DNA of 40,906 nt from the NCBI GenBank assembly GCA_016212695.1, contig JACREX010000256.1, forward strand, positions 1-40,906, read 5' to 3'. This document shows, one piece after another, positions 8,118 to 18,634 of the stretch. This DNA is from Bacteroidia bacterium (lineage in GTDB: Bacteria > Bacteroidota > Bacteroidia > Bacteroidales > GWF2-35-48). A program made the position numbers and the translations under genes. A model generated the notes under the pieces. It worked only from the letters and a program-made list of their open reading frames with translations. It had not been told where the DNA came from and did not search any database. Every line of letters starts with the position of its first letter. Positions within the stretch are counted from its first letter, which is position 1.

Positions 8118-10217
8118 TTATTTTTTCATAATTGTAAACTCAACACGCCTGTTTTTTGCACGGCCTTCTTCATCGTCGTTAAACGCGATCGGCCGGTGTT
8201 TCCCATAACCCACGGCAGCGATCCTGTCGGAGCCGATACCATTTAAAATCAGGTAATCTGCAACAGCCTGCGCCCGGTTCTTCGATAATCTGTCGTTTGT
8301 GGCATCCGACCCTGAATTATCCGTGTGACCGCCAATCTCAATAGCCACTTTGGGATTCTGTTCCAGGAATTCCACAACCCTGTTTAACTCCGGGAAAGAC
8401 TCAGGTTTTAAAACAGCTTTTGCATATTCAAAGAAAATATTATTGAGGGTAACGACTGCTCCTACTTCAATGGGCGCCAACCGCAAATCGCTCTGTTCAA
8501 TCTCGGTATATTCATTAATATCTTTCAGGTTCAGGTTTTGTGCAACACCGATAAAATCATCGGCTATGGCGCGGAATGCATAGTTATATCCGGCAGGCAG
8601 AACAATGGTATATTCTCCTGTATTCGGATCTGTCCTGGCCCTTCCCACTTCTTTTCCGTCGGGAAGCGTTTCATAAATAATCTCTGCAGACACCGGTTTG
8701 CCATTTCTCTCGTTCAGCACTTTTCCACGAACAAGAACAACCGGTTTTGGTTTAACGGCGCTGGGCAGTTTAATGCGGAATATATCATTTAATCCCACAG
8801 AATTCAACGTAGAAGAATAATAGGCATATTCGCCGGATGCAGGGATGTTATACTTTGTATCAGATTCTTTTGAATTAACATCCGAACCCAGATTCTGAGG
8901 ATCGCTCCAGTTTACCCATGTTTCATCTAAGCGCCGGGTCATAAAAATATCTTCTTTTCCATAACCGCTGAGACCGGAAGTAGAGAAATACAATGTTACT
9001 CCATCGGCAGCAAGAAACGGACTGTAGTCGTTCATTACAGTGTTAATTTGTTTTCCGAAATTTTTAGGTTTAGACCATTTATTTTCTCCTTTTCTCTGGC
9101 AAATATAAAGGTCAAGACCACCATAACTGTCTTTCATTTCAATGGCAAGAATAAGGTAGCGGTTGTCGTTTGACAGATAACAGTTCGCATATTTATTCAA
9201 GTTATAGTACCCTTCTATTTCCTGGGTTTGCGGAAAAGACCATCCGTCTTTTATTTTATTAGAAATCGAAACGCCTTCGCCCATTGAACCGTCAACATTG
9301 TAAGTATTTCCCAAAAGCAATGTGTTTCCATCAGGGGTTATTGCCTGTACAAAATCGTTGTTTTTATCGTTCAGGGGAGCGCCGATATTCACAGCCGGGC
9401 TCCATATTCCCTTTTCATCCATTTTGGAGACCCATATATCGTCTTCATCTTTTTCTCCCCCTATATTCTGCGGTGTAAATTTTCTGTCAAAATAAATGGT
9501 TCTGCCGTCCGGAGAAATCTTGGGAGAGATCTCGTCGTATTGCGTATTAATATTCGGGCCCAGGCTTTCGCGTTTGGATGAGAAATGAAGATTTGGAACC
9601 ACATTTATGGCAACTTTAATAGTATCTTTCTGATCGCATAGCCCGAATGCATCTATTTCGTTCCATCCGGGAACCAATCCCGGTTGTAGAAATATAGTGC
9701 CTTCGGTTACATCAAATGATGTGGGATCCATAAAGACATAAAGCATCCGGCATTCTTTATTAACCGTGGCGGGAGAACTCTCATACACTACTTTTTCTTC
9801 ACCCTGAGCTTTCCCATACAGGACAATTTTTTCAATAGCCCCGGGGTTAAAACTTTCTGCTATGGCTACCTGTTGCACTTTCATGGGCTTATCAAAACCC
9901 ACCCTGATGAATGCAGGTTTCGGAGATTCCTCGCTGCCTTTTTTCTTCACAGCCCATGCACAGGGAGAAGGTCCGCCCACAGGCATTACATTGGGTTTGC
10001 CTAAAATTTGCAGCGCAGATTTTTCAACTTTACTATACTGTGATGAAACATCAACAACTTTTGACGCCCATTGAATATTTATCTTCTTAACATTATATTT
10101 TATCTCCTCTTCAATAACTTTTATCTTGGGCTTTTTTGTTGTATCCTCCTCCTGTGCATACGAAATAAACTGCAGGCCGACAAACAACACTAAAAATAAT
10201 GTTTTTATAATATTCAT
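8118..10217 (-). CDS. OmpA family outer-membrane protein with PD40 repeats
   Basis: The product is 699 residues with a signal peptide (1-21, ending QFISYA|Q). An N-terminal discoidin-like region (about 45-190) is followed by PD40/WD40-like beta-propeller repeats (ISPKISPDGRTIYFDRK, AITPDGNTLLLGNTY, SPFLAADGVTLYFSTS; about 220-480), then a carboxypeptidase-regulatory-like beta sandwich (VRGKVLNERNGKPVSAEIIY; about 495-570). A C-terminal OmpA/MotB peptidoglycan-binding domain ends it (about 590-699; EIGGHTDNSGSDATND, LSKNRAQAVADYL, AKNRRVEFTIMKK). It probably tethers the outer membrane to peptidoglycan; this architecture occurs in gliding and T9SS-associated proteins of Bacteroidota, but no partner gene is adjacent. 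Confidence 0.9.
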   Translation of the reverse strand: MNIIKTLFLVLFVGLQFISYAQEEDTTKKPKIKVIEEEIKYNVKKINIQWASKVVDVSSQYSKVEKSALQILGKPNVMPVGGPSPCAWAVKKKGSEESPKPAFIRVGFDKPMKVQQVAIAESFNPGAIEKIVLYGKAQGEEKVVYESSPATVNKECRMLYVFMDPTSFDVTEGTIFLQPGLVPGWNEIDAFGLCDQKDTIKVAINVVPNLHFSSKRESLGPNINTQYDEISPKISPDGRTIYFDRKFTPQNIGGEKDEDDIWVSKMDEKGIWSPAVNIGAPLNDKNNDFVQAITPDGNTLLLGNTYNVDGSMGEGVSISNKIKDGWSFPQTQEIEGYYNLNKYANCYLSNDNRYLILAIEMKDSYGGLDLYICQRKGENKWSKPKNFGKQINTVMNDYSPFLAADGVTLYFSTSGLSGYGKEDIFMTRRLDETWVNWSDPQNLGSDVNSKESDTKYNIPASGEYAYYSSTLNSVGLNDIFRIKLPSAVKPKPVVLVRGKVLNERNGKPVSAEIIYETLPDGKEVGRARTDPNTGEYTIVLPAGYNYAFRAIADDFIGVAQNLNLKDINEYTEIEQSDLRLAPIEVGAVVTLNNIFFEYAKAVLKPESFPELNRVVEFLEQNPKVAIEIGGHTDNSGSDATNDRLSKNRAQAVADYLILNGIGSDRIAAVGYGKHRPIAFNDDEEGRAKNRRVEFTIMKK

Positions 10218-10264
10218 AAAGAATGATTAAATTGGTTTAAAATTGTATATGGTTTACCAGGTTT

Positions 10265-10272
10265 CAAATATA
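10265..10272 (-). promoter_or_regulatory. Bacteroidota -7 box for the OmpA/PD40 gene
   Basis: The minus strand reads TATATTTG 47 bp before the start at 10217. It is divergent from the tRNA promoter 50 bp away. Confidence 0.55.
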
Positions 10273-10322
10273 ACAGGTTTAATTTATTTGAAAAAATATT
10301 ATTTTCTTTATGTGAAAAGAAG

Positions 10323-10330
10323 TATATTTG
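10323..10330 (+). promoter_or_regulatory. Bacteroidota -7 box for tRNA-Leu
   Basis: TATATTTG ends 10 bp before the tRNA 5' end, which suits a transcript starting a few bases upstream of the mature end. Confidence 0.6.
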
Positions 10331-10340
10331 CAGGCTTTTT

Positions 10341-10422
10341 GCGGATGTGGCGTAATTGGCAGCCGCGCAAGACTTAGGATCTTGTGCCGTAAGGCGTGGG
10401 GGTTCGAGTCCCTTCATCCGCA
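10341..10422 (+). tRNA. tRNA-Leu (anticodon UAG)
   Basis: The acceptor stem is GCGGATG with CATCCGC (10341-10347 and 10415-10421) followed by discriminator A; no CCA is encoded. The D stem is GCG/CGC. The anticodon stem CAAGA/TCTTG encloses the loop CTTAGGA, giving anticodon TAG, which reads CUA leucine codons. A long variable arm (GCC GTAA GGC) is as expected for a class II leucine tRNA, and the T loop is TTCGAGT. Apparent proteins overlapping both strands here are translations of the tRNA. Confidence 0.97.
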
Positions 10423-10767
10423 CTTCAGCGACTCGCTTGCAGTTTTTCGGAATACGGAAAAAATTGAAGCGGGTTTTTAATTTATTGATAAAACACTGCA
10501 TTTTAAAGGGAAATGCCAGGTTAAAAATTTTGAAAAATTTGATACCGAATGCAATTTGTCTTTTTAAAAAAACCATTGTAAAACAAAGTTTTTATCACGA
10601 TTTTATGCAAAATTAATAATTCCAATCACAAAAAAAAATGTATCATTTATTATTAATTTATATATTATTCATTCAGATACTGTAAAAGTATTGACGAATA
10701 AAGGATTTGTCCTCATTAAAATATATTGTAAAATTTTTATATCATTACAGTTTTAAATTCATATTCT
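10423..10767. other. Non-coding gap between tRNA-Leu and lgt
   Basis: These 345 bp are AT-rich. I see no convincing gene, hairpin or repeat of the tRNA 3' end that would mark an integrated element. Short runs of A and T dominate, and no TAnnTTTG box stands at a sensible distance from lgt. Confidence 0.5.
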
Positions 10768-11565
10768 ATGCTTCTTGATTACATAGTCTGGACAGTGAAG
10801 CCTGAAGCATTCTCAATCGGCGGCCATGAGATCAGATGGTACGGGTTGCTGCTGGCCTGCGGGTTTTATATGGGTTTTTTTGTCCTTCAGAAGATACTGA
10901 AAAAAGAGAACTTCAAGGAAGACAGGATCAGTTTATTGGCCATTTTCGTTTTTGCCGGAACCATAATCGGGCTGCGATTGGGGCATTGCCTTTTCTATGA
11001 ACCGGGATACTATTTAAGCCATCCGTTGGATATCCTGAAAGTGTGGGAAGGCGGACTGGCAAGCCATGGCGCAGCAGTTGGAATCCTTATAGCAGTTTTT
11101 ATTTATTGCAAAAAATACCATGTATCGTATATCAGCCTGCTCGATAAAGTTGTAATAATAATACCATTATCGGGCGGCATGGTAAGAATCGGAAACCTGA
11201 TGAATTCGGAAATATTCGGCAAACCGACCGCACTCGCCTGGGGTTTTATTTTTACCAATGCAGGACAAACCGAACCCAGGCACCCGACACAAATATACGA
11301 AGCATTGATTTACTTTGCAATTTTTATTATCCTGATGTGGCTGTATTACAGAAAAAATGCAGGAACCAGAACCGGGTATCTCCTGGGAGTTTTTTTAATT
11401 CTCTTGTTTTTCTCACGGTTTTTAATTGAATTTGTAAAAGACGTCCAGGTAGATTTTGAAAAGAACCTGCCATTGGATATGGGACAAATCCTGAGTATTC
11501 CCTTCATTGCCCTCGGAATATTTCTTTTATACAGAGCCTTTAAAAAACCCTTTAAAATATCATGA
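10768..11565 (+). CDS. lgt: Prolipoprotein diacylglyceryl transferase
   Basis: The product is 265 residues with seven hydrophobic segments. Family motifs are present: IRWYGLLLACGF near the N-terminus, GGLASHGAAVGI (about 94-105) with the essential His, the Lgt signature region SGGMVRIGNLMNSEIFG (about 134-150), and PRHPTQIYEA (about 171-180). It transfers diacylglycerol from phosphatidylglycerol to the lipobox cysteine of prelipoproteins in the inner membrane, the first step of lipoprotein maturation. The window itself encodes a lipoprotein substrate (the GH92 enzyme). The stop overlaps the next gene by 4 bp. Confidence 0.96.
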   Translation: MLLDYIVWTVKPEAFSIGGHEIRWYGLLLACGFYMGFFVLQKILKKENFKEDRISLLAIFVFAGTIIGLRLGHCLFYEPGYYLSHPLDILKVWEGGLASHGAAVGILIAVFIYCKKYHVSYISLLDKVVIIIPLSGGMVRIGNLMNSEIFGKPTALAWGFIFTNAGQTEPRHPTQIYEALIYFAIFIILMWLYYRKNAGTRTGYLLGVFLILLFFSRFLIEFVKDVQVDFEKNLPLDMGQILSIPFIALGIFLLYRAFKKPFKIS

Positions 11566-12836
11566 AGATTTCCATTGATACGGTTTTAAACCATTTGTAT
11601 TTTAAGCTGTTTCTTGGCATTTGCCTGTTGATATTTATTTTAATAGAAGCGCAAGGCGTAGGAGACCTGAATATTTATTTATCGGCTTCGCGGGATATTC
11701 TTTCACACAAAAATATTTACTTAGAGAGATACAATGTGTGCTATCAATACTATTACAGCCCGCTGTTTGCCCTGTTACTGGTACCCTTTTCTTTCTTGCC
11801 GCTGTATGTAAATAATGCACTCTGGATGCTGGCGAATGTCTTTTTTATTTACAGGATATGGAAAATACTGATTTCTTTTTTGGATGTTTCCGATCTTCCC
11901 CGGAAATCTGCCGCGCTTTTTATTTTTTTTTCATTTTTATTCATCCTGCGACCGGTGAAAGACAATTTTCATCTCACGCAGATCACAATCTGTATTCTTT
12001 ATCTTAGCTTAGAAGGCTTGCAGCTTATTATCCGGGGGAAAAATTTTGCAGGGGCTCTTTTAATTGCTCTGGCCATAAATATAAAAATCATTCCGGTTGT
12101 TTTAATACCCTATCTGCTGTACAGGAATTTCTTGAAGTCCGGGGCGAGCATCCTGTTTTTTTTTACAATCTTTCTTTTTTTACCGGTTTTAATTATCGGA
12201 TATAAATACAACCAGTTTTTGCTTGAAGAATGGTGGAAGTTATTAAATCCGATGAACTTTGAGCATGTGATTGATGTGGACGAACGGAGCTTTCACGGCT
12301 TTTCTACCCTGTTGCCCACCCTTCTGATGGACAATGTTCCGGACAAACATGCCTTACCTTTAAACAGGAATATTGCCGACATGAGTTTTGATCAGGTAAG
12401 CATGATTCTTGCCATCACCCGTTTAATCTTTGTACTGTTCACTTTATATTTTCTGCGATCTTTGCCTTTCCGGAAAGCAAAAAACAATGTATCCATGTTG
12501 TGGGAAACCGGTTATATTCTTCTTATTGTGCCCCTGATTTTTCCGCACCAGCAGCATTATGCTTTCTTTTTTATATTCCCGGCAACAACATACCTGATAT
12601 ATTTCCTGTTTATTATATATCATAAAAAAGAAACAGGGTTCAGTAAAATAAAATTTAACATGGTATTTACATTCATGATAATTACATACCTTACCGTCAA
12701 CCTGAACGTTCTGCTGGGAGAATATAAGCCGTATTACGAACATTATAAAATCCTCACCTGGGGCACGCTGCTCCTGATACCTTCATTATCATTATGCAAT
12801 CCAAGATACATTAAAAATGGAGAAAGTGCAACATGA
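11562..12836 (+). CDS. GT87-type integral membrane glycosyltransferase (DUF2029)
   Basis: The product is 424 residues with about ten hydrophobic segments. The region CYQYYYSPLFALLLVPFSFL (about 60-80) is the hallmark of polyprenyl-phosphate-mannose-dependent glycosyltransferases of family GT87, and NIKIIPVVLIPYLLYRN (about 175-191) matches the conserved K-x-x-P motif. An acidic loop with GDLNIYLSA near residue 35 would supply the catalytic aspartate. Members transfer sugars from lipid-phosphate carriers outside the inner membrane. It is translationally coupled to lgt (ATGA overlap). The actual acceptor cannot be told. Confidence 0.75.
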   Translation: MKISIDTVLNHLYFKLFLGICLLIFILIEAQGVGDLNIYLSASRDILSHKNIYLERYNVCYQYYYSPLFALLLVPFSFLPLYVNNALWMLANVFFIYRIWKILISFLDVSDLPRKSAALFIFFSFLFILRPVKDNFHLTQITICILYLSLEGLQLIIRGKNFAGALLIALAINIKIIPVVLIPYLLYRNFLKSGASILFFFTIFLFLPVLIIGYKYNQFLLEEWWKLLNPMNFEHVIDVDERSFHGFSTLLPTLLMDNVPDKHALPLNRNIADMSFDQVSMILAITRLIFVLFTLYFLRSLPFRKAKNNVSMLWETGYILLIVPLIFPHQQHYAFFFIFPATTYLIYFLFIIYHKKETGFSKIKFNMVFTFMIITYLTVNLNVLLGEYKPYYEHYKILTWGTLLLIPSLSLCNPRYIKNGESAT

Positions 12837-12840
12837 TATT

Positions 12841-12872
12841 TTTGTGATTGATGTAAAATTCGAGTAGGTTTG
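12841..12872 (+). promoter_or_regulatory. Bacteroidota promoter of the ABC exporter gene
   Basis: TTTG at 12841-12844 and TAGGTTTG at 12865-12872 are separated by 20 bp, matching the Bacteroidota consensus (-33 TTTG, about 19-20 bp, -7 TAnnTTTG). It is the best-formed promoter in the window and lies 19 bp before the start codon. Confidence 0.7.
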
Positions 12873-12891
12873 TATCATAAAATTTCCAGTT

Positions 12892-14703
12892 ATGATTGAA
12901 TATTTCAAAATCGTTTTAAAATATATTTCACCTTATAAAAGATACGCTTTTCTGAATATTTTCTTTAACCTGTCGGGCGTGGTTTTTGCGTTATTATCAA
13001 CCACATTAGTTATTCCGTTTCTCCAGTTTTTATTTAAAAACGACACTTCTGCCCCAACATATGTTCCATTTAGTTTTACCATAGATTCCTTTTTGAGCAA
13101 TTTTTATTATATTATCCAGAAGATTGCGGGAAGCGATAAAGGTTCTGCATTAGTCATCGTAAGCATCTTGGTGATCTTGATGTTCTTTTTCAAGACGCTG
13201 TCCATTTACATGGCAAACTATTTTATGGCGCCTTTGCGAAATAATGTTATCAGGGATTTAAGGAACAAAATGTATGATCGGATTTTAATCCTGCCCCTTT
13301 CTTATTTTACAGAATCCCGCAAAGGGGATATTATTTCGAGAATTTCGGGCGATGTGCTCGAAGTGGAATGGTCTATAATGAGTTCGCTTGAAATGGCTTT
13401 TCGCGACCCGGTAAATATCATTATTTTCATAACCGCACTTTTCATCATGAGCCCTTCCCTGACGGTATTCGTATTTATATTGCTTCCCGTCGGCGGATTC
13501 ATCATCGGGTATATCGGGAAAACCCTGCGGAAAACCTCTATGAAGGGGCAGGTAAAAATGGGCGAAATCATGTCTATGATCGAGGAGACTCTATCCGGCA
13601 TACGGATCATCAAGGCCTTTAATGCGCAAAATATAATGCGCGACAAATTTTATTTTGAAAATAATAACTATACGGCCATTGCCAATAGAATCATGAGGAA
13701 GCGTTATCTTGCCTCGCCGCTCAGCGAATTCTTAGGTGCGGCTATTATGGTTACTATTATGTGGTATGGCGGTTCCTTAGTATTGGGCGGCAACTATTTA
13801 AGACCCGAAGTATTCTTAGCCTATCTCGCAGTATTTTTCCAGCTTTTAATCCCGGCAAAATCGCTTACCAGCGCCTATTATGCCATACAAAAAGGAATGG
13901 CTTCCATAGACCGAATAAACCAGATTATCGCTGCAGAGGAAGTGATCCTTGAAAAAGAAAATGCCATCCCGGTGAATACATTCAATTCAGAAATTGAATA
14001 TACCGGCGTTACTTTCTGCTACGAAAAAACAGAAGTGCTGAAAGATATCCGATTGAAAATCAAAAAGGGAAAATCGGTTGCCTTAGTAGGCCAGTCGGGA
14101 TCGGGCAAGACCACCATTGCAAACCTGCTGCCCCGCTTCTATGATATTGACGAGGGAAATATTCTGATAGACGGCACGCAGATAAAAAATTTCAAGATAA
14201 AAGATCTTCGCGGCCTGATGGGCATTGTGAGCCAGGATGCCGTATTATTCAATGATACATTCTTCAGTAATATCGCTTTTGGTACAGAAAATGTCAAAGA
14301 AGAAGATGTGATCGCTGCCGCAAAGGTGGCCAATGCACACGAATTTATTATAAGTACGGAAAAGGGTTATTACACGAATATCGGGGATTCCGGCAGCAAG
14401 CTTTCGGGCGGGCAGAGGCAGCGCATCAGCATTGCGCGGGCTGTGTTAAAAAACCCTCCTATTCTTATCCTTGATGAAGCCACATCCGCACTTGATACCG
14501 AATCAGAGCGCCTTGTTCAGGATGCATTGACCAACCTGATGAAAAACCGCACTTCGATTATAATTGCGCACCGGCTCTCCACCATAAAAAATGCAGATGA
14601 GATATGCGTTTTGAAAGAGGGCAAAATCGTAGAGCGCGGAACCCACGACGAATTGATCGAGAGAAATGGACTTTATAGTAAATTATATTATTTACAGAGC
14701 TAA
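12892..14703 (+). CDS. ABC exporter, MsbA/lipid-exporter-like (fused permease-ATPase)
   Basis: The product is 603 residues. A six-helix transmembrane domain spans about residues 15-330, with the exporter coupling region GEIMSMIEETLSGIRIIKAF (about 225-244). The ATPase domain has Walker A GQSGSGKTT (about 400-408), Q-loop VSQDAVLFND, signature LSGGQRQR (about 504-511), Walker B ILILDEATSALD (about 524-535) and H-loop IIAHRLSTI. It works as a homodimer pumping a hydrophobic substrate out across the inner membrane. The best guess is lipid A-core flipping (msbA) because single copies near lgt-like genes often do this, but multidrug or peptide export is not excluded. Confidence 0.85.
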   Translation: MIEYFKIVLKYISPYKRYAFLNIFFNLSGVVFALLSTTLVIPFLQFLFKNDTSAPTYVPFSFTIDSFLSNFYYIIQKIAGSDKGSALVIVSILVILMFFFKTLSIYMANYFMAPLRNNVIRDLRNKMYDRILILPLSYFTESRKGDIISRISGDVLEVEWSIMSSLEMAFRDPVNIIIFITALFIMSPSLTVFVFILLPVGGFIIGYIGKTLRKTSMKGQVKMGEIMSMIEETLSGIRIIKAFNAQNIMRDKFYFENNNYTAIANRIMRKRYLASPLSEFLGAAIMVTIMWYGGSLVLGGNYLRPEVFLAYLAVFFQLLIPAKSLTSAYYAIQKGMASIDRINQIIAAEEVILEKENAIPVNTFNSEIEYTGVTFCYEKTEVLKDIRLKIKKGKSVALVGQSGSGKTTIANLLPRFYDIDEGNILIDGTQIKNFKIKDLRGLMGIVSQDAVLFNDTFFSNIAFGTENVKEEDVIAAAKVANAHEFIISTEKGYYTNIGDSGSKLSGGQRQRISIARAVLKNPPILILDEATSALDTESERLVQDALTNLMKNRTSIIIAHRLSTIKNADEICVLKEGKIVERGTHDELIERNGLYSKLYYLQS

Positions 14704-14761
14704 CCGATTATATAATTTATGATTTTTTGATTAGTGATTTTCGGCGCGTTGAGCATATTTA

Positions 14762-14895
14762 TTTAAGGGCATCTCTATAAACTGTTTTTTCTCGTCCTTC
14801 CTTTGTCAGGATAAACGCCGCCGCAAAGCCTGCCTGCGGTAGGCAAGGTTTTGGCGTGAACTATTTTATTTGGAGTTTTTAGAGGTTCCCTTAAA
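14762..14895. mobile_element. MITE-like element with imperfect terminal inverted repeats
   Basis: The ends at 14762-14783 and 14874-14895 are inverted repeats matching at 19 of 22 positions, both starting TTTAAGGG from the outside. The interior (134 bp in all) has no coding potential and carries the GC-rich inner palindrome GCCTGCCTGCGGTAGGCAAG around 14837-14856. A near copy of one end (GGGCACTCTATAAACT) stands alone at 16238-16253. This looks like a non-autonomous element mobilised by a transposase elsewhere. Target duplications are ambiguous because the ends are AT-rich. Confidence 0.55.
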
Positions 14896-14911
14896 TTACC
14901 AGATAAAAATT

Positions 14912-16072
<1,161 letters not shown>

Positions 16073-16078
16073 TTATAA

Positions 16079-16126
16079 TCGAAATATATTATATTAATAT
16101 TCCTTTTCTGTCGAAATATATTATAT
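16079..16126 (-). promoter_or_regulatory. Two identical 16-bp direct repeats upstream of the AAA/DUF4143 promoter
   Basis: TCGAAATATATTATAT occurs at 16079-16094 and 16111-16126, exactly 32 bp apart (about three helical turns). Both lie just upstream of the -7 box at 16054-16061, one of them in the -25 to -40 range. Repeats in phase on the helix are typical of binding sites for a dimeric or multimeric regulator. Confidence 0.55.
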
Positions 16127-16237
16127 CACAAAAATTTATGGTATTGCTAATTTGGTATAGTTTTTTAGACTTCAGCGTGAGACTTCGGCGTGAACTCAGT
16201 CGAACGCTCAGTCGAACGGTTGTGGCTTGTCCACGTT

Positions 16238-16253
16238 GGGCACTCTATAAACT
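16238..16253 (+). repeat. Solo copy of the MITE-like element end
   Basis: GGGCACTCTATAAACT matches the left end of the element at 14762 except for a one-base deletion. Nearby (16165-16215) are other degenerate short repeats (variants of CTTCAGCGTGA and CTCAGTCGAACG). No matching inverted partner is seen to its right before lysS. Confidence 0.4.
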
Positions 16254-16278
16254 CCTTATACCTATACCCTATACCCCT

Positions 16279-18009
16279 CTAACTTGATCGTTCACACCAT
16301 TTTTTCACTTCGTCGGGTGTTGGATTTTTATATTCGAGTTTGTGTTTTTTATTTAATCCGCATAGTTCCTGGTGCAGTTTGTTCGGATTCGTATTTTTTA
16401 GAAGATCGATGGTGAAATAACCGGCTTTTTGAATTATCGGTATCCATTCTGAAGGAATTCCCAGTGCAAGATATTTTTCATCATCATCTTTCTGAATTTT
16501 TTTTTCGGGCCTCATCTGTGGAAAGAAGATCACATCCTGTATGGAATTGGAATTGGTCATGATCATGGCTAAGCGATCAATGCCGATGCCCAAGCCGGCT
16601 GTGGGAGGCATGCCGAATTCGAGAGCGCGCAGAAAGTCTTCATCCGGCAGCATGGCTTCTTCGTCTCCGCGTTTGCCGAGCAGTAACTGCTGTTCAAAAC
16701 GCTCCCGCTGATCTATCGGATCGTTCAGCTCTGAATAGGCATTGCATAATTCTTTGCCATTACAAATCGCCTCAAAGCGCTCTACAAGGCCGTCAACGCT
16801 CCTGTGCTTTTTGGCGAGCGGCGACATCTCGATAGGATAATCCGTAATGAAGGTGGGTTGTATCAGTTTAAGCTCAACGGTCTCTCCGAAAATCTCTTCA
16901 ATCAGTTTTCCCTTTCCCATGGTTTCGTTGATCTCGATATTCAATTTTTTTGCAGTTTCTCTGAGTTGCTGCTCGTTCATTTGTGAAATATCAATTCCGG
17001 TATATTCACGGATGGCTTCAAACATGGTGTAGCGTTTCCACGGCCGCTTAAAATCAAGAGTGTTTTCACCAACTTTTATTTCTGTGGTATTATGCAGATC
17101 AAGGACAACTTTTTCCACCATTTCCTCTACGGCATTCATCATCCAGTTGTAATCTTTATATGCGACATATAATTCCATCTGCGTGAACTCCGGGTTGTGA
17201 AAGCGGTCCATCCCTTCGTTGCGGAAATCTTTCGAAAATTCATATACGCCGTTAAAACCGCCGACAATAAGGCGCTTCAGGTATAACTCATTAGCAATTC
17301 TTAAGTACAGCGTCTGATCCAACGCATTGTGATGCGTTTTAAAAGGCCTTGCAGCGGCGCCTCCGTATAGAGGCTGCAACACCGGTGTCTCAACTTCAAG
17401 ATAGCCTTTGTTGTTTAAAAATTCGCGCAGGGAGTTTATGAGTTTTGTCCTCTTGAAGAAAGTATTTTTAATATGCGGGTTCACAATCAGGTCAAGATAT
17501 CTCTGGCGGTAACGCTGTTCCGGGTCGGCAAACGCATCGTAAACAATACCGTCTTTTTCTTTGACAATCGGTAAAGGATGGATGGATTTGCTCAGCACGG
17601 TAAATTCAGAAACATGAATAGATGTTTCTCCCATTTTGGTTACGAACACATAGCCTTTCACACCTATTATATCGCCAATATCGAGTAGTTTTTTGAAGAC
17701 GGTATTATATAAATTTTTATCCTCGTCCGGACAGATCACATCGCGGTTAAAGTACAACTGGATTCTTCCGCTTTCGTCCTGTATCTCGGCAAAAGAAGCG
17801 CTGCCCATGATTCTGCGGCTCATAATGCGGCCGGCTATGCTCACATCCCGGTAATTGTTTTTTTCCGGAGAGAAATTTTCGAGAATTTCTTTTGATGTAA
17901 CATTTACTGAAAACCCTGCTGCCGGGTAAGCATTTATTCCAATGCTTTTCATTTCGCCCAATGAATTACGCCGGATAATTTCCTGTTCGCTCAGTTCTGA
18001 ATGGCTCAT
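16279..18009 (-). CDS. lysS: Lysyl-tRNA synthetase, class II
   Basis: The product is 576 residues from [15 protein letters not shown]. An OB-fold anticodon-binding domain comes first (about 50-160; [20 protein letters not shown]), then the class II core with motif 2 [32 protein letters not shown], and motif 3 [11 protein letters not shown]. About 75 C-terminal residues follow motif 3, longer than in E. coli LysS, as in other Bacteroidota enzymes. It charges tRNA-Lys with lysine. The frame is open 16 codons further upstream, but those codons contain the promoter box at 18035-18042, so the start at 18009 is chosen. Confidence 0.96.
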   Translation of the reverse strand: MSHSELSEQEIIRRNSLGEMKSIGINAYPAAGFSVNVTSKEILENFSPEKNNYRDVSIAGRIMSRRIMGSASFAEIQDESGRIQLYFNRDVICPDEDKNLYNTVFKKLLDIGDIIGVKGYVFVTKMGETSIHVSEFTVLSKSIHPLPIVKEKDGIVYDAFADPEQRYRQRYLDLIVNPHIKNTFFKRTKLINSLREFLNNKGYLEVETPVLQPLYGGAAARPFKTHHNALDQTLYLRIANELYLKRLIVGGFNGVYEFSKDFRNEGMDRFHNPEFTQMELYVAYKDYNWMMNAVEEMVEKVVLDLHNTTEIKVGENTLDFKRPWKRYTMFEAIREYTGIDISQMNEQQLRETAKKLNIEINETMGKGKLIEEIFGETVELKLIQPTFITDYPIEMSPLAKKHRSVDGLVERFEAICNGKELCNAYSELNDPIDQRERFEQQLLLGKRGDEEAMLPDEDFLRALEFGMPPTAGLGIGIDRLAMIMTNSNSIQDVIFFPQMRPEKKIQKDDDEKYLALGIPSEWIPIIQKAGYFTIDLLKNTNPNKLHQELCGLNKKHKLEYKNPTPDEVKKWCERSS

Positions 18010-18034
18010 ACAATAATAATTTGAAAATGTTTTG

Positions 18035-18042
18035 CAAAGATA
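18035..18042 (-). promoter_or_regulatory. Bacteroidota -7 box of lysS
   Basis: The minus strand reads TATCTTTG 25 bp before the lysS ATG at 18009, which rules out the longer start at 18057. Confidence 0.6.
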
Positions 18043-18190
18043 TAATTTTACTCGCACGCGGGAATAATATTTCTTTTCTGCGCTTCCTTCTGATAGAATG
18101 ATACTTTAGCAGAATCACCCCACAGGCGAAGTATTAGCCCGATATTTTTTTTGGCAGGATAATATCGTCTGTTAACGTGGAAGGAATATT

Positions 18191-18634
18191 TTAAATATCC
18201 AACTGAAGTACTTCTATCTTGGCTCTTTTTAGCAGGTTGATCCCATCGTCCATCCTGTATAAATCTGCATAAACAACACGTTTGATGCCTGCCTGGATAA
18301 TAAGTTTGGCGCATTCAATACAGGGCGATGATGTAATGTATAAAGTAGAGCCTTCGCTGCTGTTGCTCGACTTGGCCACTTTGGTAATGGCGTTTGCCTC
18401 GGCGTGCAACACATATGGTTTTGATACATTGTTTTCGTCTTCGCATTCATTCTCGAAACCGGTAGGCGTGCCATTATACCCGTCAGAAATAATCATTTTG
18501 TTTTTTACTAATAATGCCCCTACCTGTCTTCTTTTGCAATACGAATTTTCCGCCCATATCTTGGCCATTTTCAGGTAGCGTAAATCGAACAGATGCTGTT
18601 TTTTTCCGTAAAGCTGAGTATTTGTTTTTTCCAT
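18191..18634 (-). CDS. Deoxycytidylate deaminase family protein (ComEB-like)
   Basis: The product is 147 residues of the zinc cytidine/deoxycytidylate deaminase fold. The catalytic motifs are complete: HAEAN (His77, Glu79) and PCIEC (Pro104, Cys105, Cys108). The substrate-side motif DGYNGTPTGF (about 51-60) is typical of dCMP deaminases. The enzyme converts dCMP to dUMP, feeding dTMP synthesis; homologues in competence operons are called ComEB. It precedes lysS with a 181-bp gap and seems to be a separate transcription unit. Confidence 0.9.
   Translation of the reverse strand: MEKTNTQLYGKKQHLFDLRYLKMAKIWAENSYCKRRQVGALLVKNKMIISDGYNGTPTGFENECEDENNVSKPYVLHAEANAITKVAKSSNSSEGSTLYITSSPCIECAKLIIQAGIKRVVYADLYRMDDGINLLKRAKIEVLQLDI

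Noticed and set aside
10214-10616. Open frames of 120 codons (minus) and 86 codons (plus) across the tRNA-Leu
   Set aside because: Both are translations of the tRNA and AT-rich flanks; the minus frame contains the familiar MKGLEPPRLTAQDPKSCAAA mistranslation of a tRNA.
10341-10767. tRNA-Leu as an attachment site of an integrated element
   Set aside because: No repeat of the tRNA 3' end and no integrase gene were found downstream in the window.
18048-18314. Minus-strand frame MRQTYYPGRHQ... between the deaminase gene and lysS
   Set aside because: Its first half overlaps the dCMP deaminase gene in another frame and the rest shows no recognisable family, although the tail ([17 protein letters not shown]) reads reasonably; at most an unrecognised remnant.
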